Below, in pieces: positions 1 to 6,082 of a stretch of DNA of 10,930 nucleotides. The translations under genes and the position numbers were made by a program. The stretch's first letter is position 1. Every line of letters starts with the position of its first letter. The DNA is taken from positions 1 through 10,930 of the forward strand of contig QIEW01000174.1 of the NCBI GenBank assembly GCA_003230535.1. The letters are read 5' to 3'. The stretch is from a bacterium. Lineage in GTDB: Bacteria; SZUA-182; SZUA-191. The notes under the pieces are model-generated. The model saw only the letters and a list, made by a program, of their open reading frames with translations. It had not been told where the DNA came from and did no database searches.

Positions 1-20
1 ATGAGTTGCAGAAGTACTAC

Positions 21-53
21 TCTCTGTGACCTCTGCGTTCTCTGCGGTTAAAA
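21..53. repeat. CTCTG-rich dispersed repeat fragment
   Basis: The stretch has three CTCTG words about ten bases apart (CTCTGTGAC, CTCTGCGTT, CTCTGCGGTT) and ends in AAAA. From memory, near-identical strings occur as dispersed intergenic repeats in many environmental bacterial genomes. Only one copy is present here, so the repeat call rests on recognition, not on a second copy in the window. It encodes no recognisable protein. Confidence 0.35.
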
Positions 54-642
54 TCACCGAGCCTTGGTCAGTATTTTAGTTTGCCGTAACTCGAGTTAAT
101 AACAGAAAATTTCAGAACTACTCCATAATTTTAACTATACAATAATATTACAACATCAGTATACCACAACTTATGGCTGTTTTTTCACTCTTTTATTTTG
201 TACCTAAAAATGGGATATGGTGTCAGCTAATGCTATTTAATTGCTTGATATTATAATTACCTCCATAACCTTCATTTATGGAGGCGCCTAAAAAGTAAAA
301 CGGTTTAAAGTTGAGTAATATCATGCGTTGATTGACAAACTGGGGCTTATTGCTTATGAAACCAAGAAGTTAGGCTATTGCTCTGATTCTTGTCGCTCTA
401 TGCAAAACAATTCAAGAAGTATGACATTACCCTTATTGAAAAGGAAAAGTCTGAAGAATACAGAAAAATGCTTGCCTGTGTTATAAACTATGTGGATACT
501 ATTAAAACTAAGGCTGGATATTTTTGCTAAAAAAGGGTTGTTGAGGCTTGTTTTTAAGGCCATTAAAATAGACGGCGGCAGGATAGGCCGGGTTTGAGCT
601 TTATGCGCCGTTTAAAAGTTTGTATAAAGGGGTAAGCCTGAA
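54..642. other. AT-rich region without intact gene; possible decayed coding sequence
   Basis: No intact gene or RNA is recognisable. On the plus strand, positions 325-483 read in one frame (ALIDKLGLIAYETKKLG...) and 387-527 in another (...KKYDITLIEKEKSEEYRKML...). The two overlap around 387-483, as one frameshifted gene would. Further right, 544-594 reads FKAIKIDGGRIGRV and, one frame over from 593, FELYAPFKSLYKG, running up to the miaB ribosome-binding site. The last two pieces together faintly resemble the end of a serine recombinase, but this is only an impression. No frame has a start codon with a ribosome-binding site. It may be a degraded gene or noise. Confidence 0.3.
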
Positions 643-2046
643 ATGCCAAGCTCAAAAAAATCAACCAGTTCTGAGGAGCGCCGAAAGCGTTACCGTATTC
701 TTACCTTCGGATGTCAGATGAACGCCCATGATACGGAGCGGATGAGCGGCCTCTTAGAGGCGGAAGGCTATAGCCTGGCTACATCTCCAGAAGAGGCGGG
801 CGTGATCTTGGTAAATACTTGTGCAGTGCGGCCCAAGGCCGAATCTAAAGCTTATTCGGCTATAGGCAGGCTGCGGAAATTAAAAAACGAGCATCCCCCA
901 ACGATTATCGGCGTCTGCGGCTGCATAGCCCAAAGTGAGGGAGAAAAGATTTTCGCCCGGATGCCCTATGTGGATTTTGTTTTAGGCCCGCGGAGTTTAG
1001 GGGAGCTTCGGCGGCTGATAAGGCAGGTGGAGCGTCAAAGAGTCCGAGCCGCTTGTTTAGATGATACGTCCATTTCCGGCAAACTGCCCATAAAGCGGGC
1101 GCATCCTTACCGGGCATGGGTTACCATAATGGAGGGCTGCGATAACTGTTGTACTTATTGTATAGTGCCGTATGTGCGGGGTCGGGAGGACAGCCGTCCC
1201 CTGTCGGACATACTAGGGGAAGTGTGTGGCTTAGCCCGGGAGGGATATAAGGAGGTGACATTTTTGGGCCAGAACGTAAACTCTTATGGCCGGGGATTAG
1301 CTGATAGGGCAAATCTGGCGCGCCTTCTGGAGTTGGCGGCCGAGGTTCCCGGGATAGAGCGTCTCCGCTTTGTTACCTCCCATCCCAAGGATTTATCTTA
1401 CGAGCTTATGCAGGTTATGGCAAATATCCCACAAGTGTGCGAGCACCTGCACCTGCCGCTCCAATCCGGCTCAGATAAGGTGTTACGGGCGATGAACCGA
1501 AAATATGCCGGCGCCGACTATCTGGAGAAACTACGCCTGCTAAGGGAGCTCATCCCGGAGATAAGCATCACTACTGATGTCATGGTTGGTTTTCCAGGGG
1601 AAACGGAAGAAGATTTTGCGCAAACTCTGGAAGTCGTAGAGGCGGCTCAATTTGATACGCTGTTTTCCTTTATTTACTCTGATCGGCCTCATACGGTGTC
1701 CGCAGGCATGGGCAATAAGATCCCCAGGGAGATCGCTCAGCCGCGGTTTATGCGGTTGTTGGAATTGCAGGATCGGATAACTAAAGAGCATCAGGCCCGG
1801 CAGTTAGGGAAAACAGAACAGGTCTTAGTCGAGGGTAAAAACCAGCGTCTCCCGGAGTATCAAGATCATATATCTGATGACCCCGGTTCCCATGATCATG
1901 GGGTTCAACTGACCGGTCGCACTAGAGGCAACCGATTAGTCCACTTCTCCGGCCTGGAGGGTTTACTGGGAAAACTGGTTTGGGTAAAAATTACCAGAGC
2001 CTCCCAACACTGCCTTATGGGGGAGTTACATCCGTCACAAAAGTGA
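643..2046 (+). CDS. miaB: MiaB: tRNA-2-methylthio-N6-dimethylallyladenosine synthase
   Basis: This radical SAM methylthiotransferase adds the 2-methylthio group to i6A37 in the anticodon loop of tRNAs that read UNN codons. The 467 residues match the family length. The N-terminal UPF0004 domain (about 17-135) has the three auxiliary-cluster cysteines, C24 (TFGCQMN), C60 (NTCAVR) and C94 (CGCIAQ). The radical SAM core follows, with CxxxCxxC at C166, C170 and C173 (GCDNCCTYCIVPYVRGRE); C169 is an extra cysteine inside the motif. A TRAM RNA-binding domain closes the protein (about 391-465, with GRTRGNRLVHF), but it carries an unusual insertion near residues 404-421. The ATG start has AAAGGGG ten bases upstream. 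MiaB is preferred over MtaB or RimO because of the NAHDTERM and VRGRE motifs. It is a housekeeping gene with no evident link to the hydrogenase downstream. Confidence 0.93.
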   Translation: MPSSKKSTSSEERRKRYRILTFGCQMNAHDTERMSGLLEAEGYSLATSPEEAGVILVNTCAVRPKAESKAYSAIGRLRKLKNEHPPTIIGVCGCIAQSEGEKIFARMPYVDFVLGPRSLGELRRLIRQVERQRVRAACLDDTSISGKLPIKRAHPYRAWVTIMEGCDNCCTYCIVPYVRGREDSRPLSDILGEVCGLAREGYKEVTFLGQNVNSYGRGLADRANLARLLELAAEVPGIERLRFVTSHPKDLSYELMQVMANIPQVCEHLHLPLQSGSDKVLRAMNRKYAGADYLEKLRLLRELIPEISITTDVMVGFPGETEEDFAQTLEVVEAAQFDTLFSFIYSDRPHTVSAGMGNKIPREIAQPRFMRLLELQDRITKEHQARQLGKTEQVLVEGKNQRLPEYQDHISDDPGSHDHGVQLTGRTRGNRLVHFSGLEGLLGKLVWVKITRASQHCLMGELHPSQK

Positions 2047-2074
2047 TATTAGTGATTCAGATTTCGCATCTCTC

Positions 2075-2103
2075 TTGATTATAGGTAAATTTTGGATTAT
2101 CAT
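2075..2103 (+). promoter_or_regulatory. Candidate sigma70-type promoter for hydB
   Basis: TTGATT (2075-2080) and TATCAT (2098-2103) are separated by exactly 17 bases, matching the consensus at 4 of 6 and 5 of 6 positions. The predicted start of transcription near 2110 leaves a leader of about 60 bases before hydB. The site lies in the only gap between miaB and the hydrogenase genes. AT-rich gaps produce such matches by chance, so this is a candidate only. Confidence 0.4.
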
Positions 2104-2168
2104 TATATAAGTCTATGGAGTGTGCCAGCGGCTGTGCTGTTAAAGCTCAATGACATCGCGGAGAGATT

Positions 2169-3236
2169 ATGCCATACAAGCTCCTCAAACGTAATCAATA
2201 TTTAAATTGGGTTGGGAAGCTGCTTGATAAGATTCGAGTGGCGGCTCCGGTTCCCAAGGAGAATAGGTTTGGATATGCCGAGATCAGCAGCCCCGAGGAG
2301 TTAGGATATCAAAACAGATATATCCCCACCTTAATTCCTCCTAAAAAGTACGTATTTCCACGAACAGAACTCCTCGTCAATTATAATTTAGGAGATCAAC
2401 CTCAGGCAGAGCCTCAAAAGGTGGAAACAGAGCCGCTGGCGCTCCTGGGAGTAAAACCCTGCGATATAAATGGTCTCCGGCAACTGGACATGGTGTTCTT
2501 GGAAGAACCTATAGACCCTCACTATGCCAGGCGCCGGGCCGGTCTTACCATTGTAGGGATGGACTGCTGGGAGCCTTGCGATGAGTATTGCTTCTGCGAA
2601 AGCGTGGGGGGATTATCGGTGTCATCAGGCTATGACCTTCTGTTTACCGAGCATGAGGATGATTATATAATCAGCGTTGGATCTGAAAGAGGCGGGGAAC
2701 TCCTGGCCATCTCCGATGCCGTGGGCGACGTTAAACCTGAGCTGCTTGAGGCTCTGAGGGAAGGCCAACTGCGAAAGTTCCAGCGCTTTCCCCTGCGGCT
2801 CTCTCCGGATTGGCACAGCCTGCCCCTGCTCCTTACGGGAACTTATCGGAGCAAGCTCTGGGAGGAGTTGGGGGCCAAGGACTTAAGTTGCGGGGCCTGT
2901 AATATGGTGTGCCCAACTTGCAGTTGCTTTGATGTGCAGGATGAGGTGGGATTAGGCGCTCACTGCGGTAAAAAATTACGCCGATGGGATAGTTGTATGC
3001 TGGAGGATTTTGCTAAGGTAGGCAGCGGTGAGAATTTCCGGAAGCTGAGAGCGGAGCGGGTGCGGCATCGTATCTTACGCAAGTTTAAATATCAGTTGCA
3101 GCGCTATGGAGAGTCATTCTGCGTAGGCTGCGGTCGGTGCGCCAGGGCCTGCTTGGTGAAGATAGATCCGCTGAAGGTGCTCAACGAACTTTGGGAACGC
3201 TCCCAGCAAGATATGCCTAATCCTCCATCCGCTTAA
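2169..3236 (+). CDS. hydB: Group 3b [NiFe] hydrogenase (sulfhydrogenase) beta subunit, 4Fe-4S protein
   Basis: This 355-residue iron-sulfur protein belongs to the HydB/AsrA family. In cytoplasmic group 3b hydrogenases it relays electrons within the diaphorase half together with the gamma subunit. The C-terminal ferredoxin-like part shows CGACNMVCPTCSC (C241, C244, C248, C251, C253) and CVGCGRCARAC (C318, C321, C324, C328), enough for two [4Fe-4S] clusters. The family motif RRWDSC (272-276 region) lies between them. A further cysteine group, C133, C137, C141 and C143 (DCWEPCDEYCFC), sits mid-protein. C328 is followed by Leu where ferredoxins usually have Pro. The ATG is well supported by GGAGAG five bases upstream. 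It is the first gene of a beta-gamma-delta-alpha set, but a 238-base repeat-rich spacer separates it from gamma. AsrA of anaerobic sulfite reductase is a relative; the linked NiFe subunits decide for the hydrogenase. Confidence 0.9.
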   Translation: MPYKLLKRNQYLNWVGKLLDKIRVAAPVPKENRFGYAEISSPEELGYQNRYIPTLIPPKKYVFPRTELLVNYNLGDQPQAEPQKVETEPLALLGVKPCDINGLRQLDMVFLEEPIDPHYARRRAGLTIVGMDCWEPCDEYCFCESVGGLSVSSGYDLLFTEHEDDYIISVGSERGGELLAISDAVGDVKPELLEALREGQLRKFQRFPLRLSPDWHSLPLLLTGTYRSKLWEELGAKDLSCGACNMVCPTCSCFDVQDEVGLGAHCGKKLRRWDSCMLEDFAKVGSGENFRKLRAERVRHRILRKFKYQLQRYGESFCVGCGRCARACLVKIDPLKVLNELWERSQQDMPNPPSA

Positions 3237-3253
3237 TTTGATGGAACAAACCA

Positions 3254-3304
3254 GGTAGAACCTGGAACTAGGTAGAACCTGGAACTAGGTAGAACCTGGA
3301 ACTA
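3254..3304. repeat. Three exact tandem copies of a 17-base unit
   Basis: The unit GGTAGAACCTGGAACTA occurs three times with no spacer and no mismatch (3254-3270, 3271-3287, 3288-3304). It starts 18 bases after the hydB stop codon. There is no spacer DNA, so this is not a CRISPR array. It may be a short replication-slippage repeat or a set of binding sites; nothing shows which. Confidence 0.9.
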
Positions 3305-3346
3305 TAGACTATTTCATATGACTTGATATTTTTGTTACTTTTTTGT

Positions 3347-3407
3347 GGTGTCGGGTCCTCAGACCTGACACCTCCTAAACCGCAGTCAGGTCTGAGGACC
3401 TGACTGC
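3347..3407. repeat. Pair of inverted hairpin repeats (GGTCCTCAGACC family)
   Basis: Two hairpins stand nine bases apart. The first (3347-3372) has 11-base arms around a CTCA loop, with one G-T type mismatch. The second (3382-3407) has perfect 11-base arms around TGAG and is nearly the reverse complement of the first. A third copy lies at 10408-10433. No T-run follows either stem, so neither is a standard intrinsic terminator. The pair could still fold in the hydB-hydG transcript and affect its stability or read-through. Confidence 0.85.
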
Positions 3408-3430
3408 ACAAAATTTGGGTACTTGGTTCA

Positions 3431-3461
3431 TTGTCAACTCAGTTTAGTTGCTCACTATAGT
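3431..3461 (+). promoter_or_regulatory. Weak candidate promoter for hydG
   Basis: TTGTCA (3431-3436) and TATAGT (3456-3461) each match the consensus at five of six bases, but the spacer is 19 bases, longer than ideal. The predicted transcript start would lie within about ten bases of the hydG ATG, giving an almost leaderless message. That would agree with the missing Shine-Dalgarno sequence there. Confidence 0.22.
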
Positions 3462-3474
3462 TTTAAAAGATAAT

Positions 3475-4320
3475 ATGCCAACGATGAATTGTAACGCTGA
3501 CGATAGACTTTACACCCCAAAGCTGGCCCGTATTATACAAGCCAGCCAGCTCACGGAGAGCGAGCGTCTGTTTCGACTGCGGTTCCCGGATGGGGAGGGT
3601 TTGGGGCATAAGCCGGGACAGTTTTTGGAGTTATCCGTTTTGGGAGTGGGGGAAGCGCCGATTACCATCGCTTCTCCTCCGGATGAAGACGGCTGTTTTG
3701 AGGTCTGCGTCCGCAAGGTAGGGAACGTAACTTCGGCGTTGCACCGACTCTCCGAAGGGGATTTGGTAGGTATCCGGGGCCCGTTAGGCCGGGGGTTCCC
3801 GCTGGAGGAGCTCAAGGACCATGACCTTTTATTTGTCGCCGGCGGGATTGGGATCATCCCCCTGAGGCCGGTAATTAAAAGTGTGCTTGCCAGAAAATCC
3901 GAGTTTGGTCGAGTAATTTTGTTTTATGGGATGAAACACCCTGACGAGTGGCTGTTTAGGGATGAGTTTGCCCAATGGGAGGCGCGGGGAGCGGATGTCC
4001 GGGTTACGGTAGATCGTCCGGTGGCGGGCTGGGACGGCCATGTAGGGGTGGTCACCACCCTGCTGGCGGAGTTTCAGATGTGCGGGGAGATGATCGCATC
4101 CCTGATCGTCGGGCCGCCGGTAATGTATAAATTCGTACTCCTGGGATTATCCGCTAAGGGACTGCGGGATCATAAAACTTTCCTTTCCCTGGAGCGGCAC
4201 ATGAAGTGCGGCTTAGGGAAATGCGGCCACTGCCAGATCAACGGCGTTCTGGTCTGCCGGCAAGGCCCCACCTTTTCTTACGCCGAATTAAAAGACCTGC
4301 GGGAGGCGCTGCTTGGATAA
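3475..4320 (+). CDS. hydG: Group 3b [NiFe] hydrogenase gamma subunit, FAD/NAD(P)-binding
   Basis: This 281-residue ferredoxin-NADP reductase-like protein passes electrons between NAD(P)H and the iron-sulfur chain of the hydrogenase. It is homologous along its length to Pyrococcus furiosus HydG. An FAD-binding barrel comes first (about 15-115, with HKPGQFLELS and the flavin loop PITIASPP). The NAD(P)-binding part follows, with GGIGIIPLRPV (from G123) and VGPPVMYKFV. A C-terminal 2Fe-2S motif has C245, C250, C253 and C261 (MKCGLGKCGHC...C). The ATG at 3475 is chosen because homology begins just after it. A TTG at 3448 would add nine unlikely residues, and ATG 3484 is also possible. None has a good ribosome-binding site. 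The next gene begins two bases beyond the stop codon. Dihydroorotate dehydrogenase subunit PyrK is a relative, but the context argues against it. Confidence 0.92.
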   Translation: MPTMNCNADDRLYTPKLARIIQASQLTESERLFRLRFPDGEGLGHKPGQFLELSVLGVGEAPITIASPPDEDGCFEVCVRKVGNVTSALHRLSEGDLVGIRGPLGRGFPLEELKDHDLLFVAGGIGIIPLRPVIKSVLARKSEFGRVILFYGMKHPDEWLFRDEFAQWEARGADVRVTVDRPVAGWDGHVGVVTTLLAEFQMCGEMIASLIVGPPVMYKFVLLGLSAKGLRDHKTFLSLERHMKCGLGKCGHCQINGVLVCRQGPTFSYAELKDLREALLG

Positions 4321-4321
4321 C

Positions 4322-4642
4322 ATGTCAACTCAGATACGAGATAACGTTATTAAGCAATTTGTCCAGCAGGTTAGGGAACACTTTGGCCTACATTTGCAAC
4401 AGATTATATTATTCGGCTCCCGCGCTAGGGGAGAGCACGAACTTGATTCCGACTATGACCTGTTGGTAATTCTGGATAAAATTACCCCGGAGGCGGAAAA
4501 ATTTATCAATAAGCTCTCGGGGGAAACTTTATACAAATACAACGCAGTGTTTTCCGCATTTGCTTATTCGGAAGCTGATCTGCCACACTTGAAGTATGAA
4601 CCCTTCTTTATGAACGCCCAAAAAGAAGGGATTAACCTATGA
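4322..4642 (+). CDS. Minimal nucleotidyltransferase (MNT), MntA-like antitoxin-type protein
   Basis: This 106-residue protein has the polymerase-beta nucleotidyltransferase signature GSx10DxD: G32-S33, then D44 and D46 (FGSRARGEHE...DYDLLV). Proteins of this class pair with HEPN-domain proteins. In studied HEPN-MNT (HepT-MntA) systems the MNT partner adds AMP to a tyrosine of the HEPN RNase toxin and so silences it. The active-site residues look intact. ATG 4322 begins one base after the hydG stop; a TTG at 4313 would overlap hydG and is less likely. The GGGAGG 16 bases upstream is too distant to be a convincing ribosome-binding site, so the gene may rely on coupling to hydG. The HEPN partner expected just downstream is only a 41-codon fragment. 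Confidence 0.8.
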   Translation: MSTQIRDNVIKQFVQQVREHFGLHLQQIILFGSRARGEHELDSDYDLLVILDKITPEAEKFINKLSGETLYKYNAVFSAFAYSEADLPHLKYEPFFMNAQKEGINL

Positions 4643-4764
4643 TGGACAGGGAGTTGCTGGGTAAAAAGCTGGCGCTGGCAACCAATAAGGCAGTAGCCTC
4701 TGACCTACCCTTACAATGGAGGAACGTAAATGGAGCCTTTAACTCTTTTATCAGCTGGATTTAA
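4639..4764 (+). pseudogene. Truncated partner of the MNT gene (probable HEPN remnant)
   Basis: The ATG overlaps the stop of the nucleotidyltransferase gene (ATGA arrangement), the usual spacing of MNT-HEPN pairs. The frame runs only 41 codons (MMDRELLGKKLALATNKAVA...) before TAA. HEPN partners normally exceed 100 residues and carry an RxxxxH motif, which is absent. From about 4715 the frame runs over the ribosome-binding site and start of the next gene, so the real remnant is probably 4639-4710. HEPN identity is inferred from position and an N-terminal impression only. Confidence 0.4.
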
Positions 4765-5065
4765 GACACTTAAGGAGGTTGTAACTGCTATTAAAGCTAT
4801 AAAAGAATTGCTTCCTGAAAACAAGAAGAACGAGGTTAGCATGGGTATTGATGGGGTGGAAGCGAATTTAAAAATAGCTGAAGCTCAGATAGCTCAAGCC
4901 CTTGGCTATCAACTGTGTCAATGTGAATTTCCGCCGGTTATTATGTTGAATGTTGAAAACAGCGGTAGGAATAAAATATTTCAGTGTCCTAAGTGCAACA
5001 AAAAATATCCCAATATTTATGAGGGTGAGGTTCCTCAGCCACAACCGGAAGGGGAGTATGTCTAA
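4730..5065 (+). CDS. Unknown 111-residue protein with C-terminal Cys pairs
   Basis: I do not recognise this protein. ATG 4730 has GGAGG with good spacing (TGGAGGAACGTAA before the ATG), so it is probably translated. The N-terminal half (about 1-60) looks helical: a hydrophobic start followed by Lys-rich helices (KEVVTAIKAIKELLPENKK). The C-terminal half has C63 and C65 (LCQCEFPP) and C86 and C89 (FQCPKC), spaced like a zinc ribbon. It ends in a Pro/Glu-rich tail. The 3' end has a partly duplicated copy just past the stop codon, which suggests past rearrangement. No catalytic motif is visible. It could be a phage- or defence-associated small protein, but only its location suggests that. Confidence 0.6.
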   Translation: MEPLTLLSAGFKTLKEVVTAIKAIKELLPENKKNEVSMGIDGVEANLKIAEAQIAQALGYQLCQCEFPPVIMLNVENSGRNKIFQCPKCNKKYPNIYEGEVPQPQPEGEYV

Positions 5066-5092
5066 GTGCGACAAAAAATATCCTAATATTAA
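4988..5092 (+). repeat. Imperfect 32-base direct repeat at the end of the 111-residue gene
   Basis: The segment at 4988-5019, encoding PKCNKKYPNI, recurs at 5061-5092 with a handful of base changes; both contain AAGTGC, ACAAAAAATATCC and AATATT. The second copy overlaps the TAA stop (5063-5065) and is not translated in that frame. The 41 bases between them encode the acidic Pro-rich tail. Confidence 0.8.
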
Positions 5093-5144
5093 AATTGACT
5101 CGATAACGGCTATTTGAGGTTTATTATAAAGAGGAGTGAACCAT

Positions 5145-5399
5145 ATGTCAGAATATCTCATTCCCATTAAGCTGGAGCCTTTGGAGGAAGGTGGGTATCT
5201 GGCTACCAGCAAGATTTTGCAAGGCTTAATTGCCCAGGGTCGAACCGTGGCTGAGACGATGGAGATTGCCCAGGATGTGGCCAGGAAGCTGATAGAATCC
5301 TGCCTCGATCATGGCGATCCGCTACCGGAGGGATTGGCTGAAACCAAAATTGATAAGATTGTCGTAGACGCTAAAATCCCTATATCGGTTGCCGCATGA
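5145..5399 (+). CDS. hicB: HicB family antitoxin
   Basis: This 84-residue protein has the partial RNase H-like fold of HicB antitoxins: a beta-rich start with the EEGGYLATSKILQGLIAQGRTVAETMEIAQDVARKLIESCL pattern across residues 12-53. It should bind and inhibit the HicA toxin encoded immediately downstream. No C-terminal helix-turn-helix or ribbon-helix-helix domain is visible, so it is a short HicB, and self-regulation by DNA binding is uncertain. ATG 5145 is preferred over GTG 5136 because GAGGAG (5131-5136) sits eight bases before it and would overlap the GTG. Its stop overlaps the hicA start (ATGA). The antitoxin-first order occurs in many hicBA loci. Confidence 0.88.
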   Translation: MSEYLIPIKLEPLEEGGYLATSKILQGLIAQGRTVAETMEIAQDVARKLIESCLDHGDPLPEGLAETKIDKIVVDAKIPISVAA

Positions 5400-5626
5400 C
5401 TAAAATCCCATCTCTTAAGCCCAATGAGGTTATAAAACGGCTGAGAGCCGCCGGGTTTATTTTTGATCGACAAGCTAAAGGCAGCCATGAGATCTGGTAT
5501 AATCCGGTTACCAAGCGGCGCACGGTTGTACCTAACCATCCTGGCAAGGATATTCCCAAAGGAACCTTGAGAGCAATTATAGATCAGGCAGGTTTGGATA
5601 TTGATGAGTTTTTAAAACTGGGTTAA
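5396..5626 (+). CDS. hicA: HicA family mRNA interferase toxin
   Basis: This 76-residue protein is a full-length HicA with a double-stranded RNA-binding-like fold. HicA toxins cleave mRNA and stop growth until HicB binds them. The sequence shows the family pattern: helix EVIKRLRAAGF, then FDRQAKGSHEIW with the catalytic histidine at H31, then RRTVVPNHPGKDIPKGTLRAIIDQAGL. All the usual parts are present, so the toxin is probably active. It is translationally coupled to hicB through a four-base overlap. The pair lies between the two halves of the hydrogenase cluster, where an addictive module would resist deletion of its surroundings. Confidence 0.92.
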   Translation: MTKIPSLKPNEVIKRLRAAGFIFDRQAKGSHEIWYNPVTKRRTVVPNHPGKDIPKGTLRAIIDQAGLDIDEFLKLG

Positions 5627-5657
5627 TAATATGGGAAGTTGGTGAGATTAATGCTCT

Positions 5658-5759
5658 ATGGCATACAAGGAACCGGCGGATGATGGGTTTGTGATTACAG
5701 CCTTCTTGACGAGGAGGATCAAACAAGTCAGAAGGAGGAGAAAGCTATGGCCGCGGTGA
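5658..5759 (+). pseudogene. 3' remnant of a lost toxin-like or phage-type gene
   Basis: A 33-codon frame (MAYKEPADDGFVITAFLTRR...) ends by overlapping the first bases of the DUF2283 gene. It reads like the C-terminus of a small basic nuclease-type protein: a strand with DDGFVITAFLTRR, then an Arg/Lys-rich tail. Genes of that kind are often placed before DUF2283 genes as toxin-antitoxin-like pairs. The ATG has no ribosome-binding site, a stop lies three codons upstream in frame, and the bulk of such a protein is missing. Family identity (DUF4258 or phage PBECR type) is a recollection, not a demonstration. Confidence 0.4.
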
Positions 5760-6034
5760 ATATTAAGGAGATTATCAGCCTTACCCCCCAACTCCTGAGC
5801 ATACCCTTTAAGCGTATCTGGTATAGTTATGACGAGGAGGCGGATGTTCTGTATCTAAACTTTAAAAAACCCAGCCATGCGGATGATACCGAGCTTACTG
5901 ACGACGATATTATTATTAGGTATGATCAGGGAGAAGTGGTGGGTATAACTGTTCTTCATGCCAGTAAAGATGCAATCGTAAAAAGTCCCGGGTGTCATTG
6001 CGAGGCGGGTTTATCGCCGAAGCAATCCCATTGA
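5747..6034 (+). CDS. DUF2283 domain protein with repeat-derived C-terminus
   Basis: The core, about residues 23-73, matches DUF2283: RIWYSYDEEADVLYLNF, then the acidic ELTDDDIIIRYDQGEVVGITVLHAS. The molecular function is unknown. Members are small and often lie downstream of toxin-like genes, so an antitoxin role is a guess from context. ATG 5747 has a strong GGAGGAG ribosome-binding site eight bases upstream. The first 22 residues precede the core. The last 13 (83-95, CHCEAGLSPKQSH) are read from the inverted-repeat element at 5993-6068, which also supplies the stop. The native end was therefore probably replaced or truncated by that insertion, though the core remains intact and may still fold. 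Confidence 0.8.
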   Translation: MAAVNIKEIISLTPQLLSIPFKRIWYSYDEEADVLYLNFKKPSHADDTELTDDDIIIRYDQGEVVGITVLHASKDAIVKSPGCHCEAGLSPKQSH

Positions 6035-6068
6035 TTTGTAATGAAATTTGAGATTGCTTGCAATGACA
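5993..6068. repeat. MITE-like inverted-repeat element (TGTCATTGC...GCAATGACA)
   Basis: Outer arms TGTCATTGC (5993-6001) and GCAATGACA (6060-6068) are exact inverted copies. Inner arms AGCAATC (6021-6027) and GATTGCT (6052-6058) also pair. From memory, elements with GTCATTGCGAGG...GAAGCAATC are widespread short repeats in environmental bacterial genomes. This one overlaps the end of the DUF2283 gene and lies just upstream of hydD. No transposase is present, so any movement would need help in trans. Confidence 0.75.
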
Positions 6069-6082
6069 AAAATCGGCGCTTT

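Noticed and set aside
375-563. A 62-residue minus-strand frame left of miaB
   Set aside because: AT-rich, Phe/Leu/Asn-rich composition without a ribosome-binding site; looks like chance.
3254-3304. Possible CRISPR array
   Set aside because: The three units are directly abutting with no spacers, and no cas gene is present.
3347-3407. Intrinsic terminator between hydB and hydG
   Set aside because: The stems are strong but no T-run follows either one; the T-run lies before the first stem.
3448-3474. TTG at 3448 as the hydG start
   Set aside because: It has no ribosome-binding site, and the nine added residues do not resemble gamma subunits; ATG 3475 or 3484 fits better.
4206-4469. An 87-residue plus-strand frame across the hydG-MNT junction
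   Set aside because: It is an out-of-frame reading of two well-supported genes, without a domain of its own.
4868-5212. A 114-residue minus-strand frame with hydrophobic stretches
   Set aside because: It overlaps the 111-residue gene and hicB, both with good ribosome-binding sites, and crosses a duplicated segment; no family pattern is seen.
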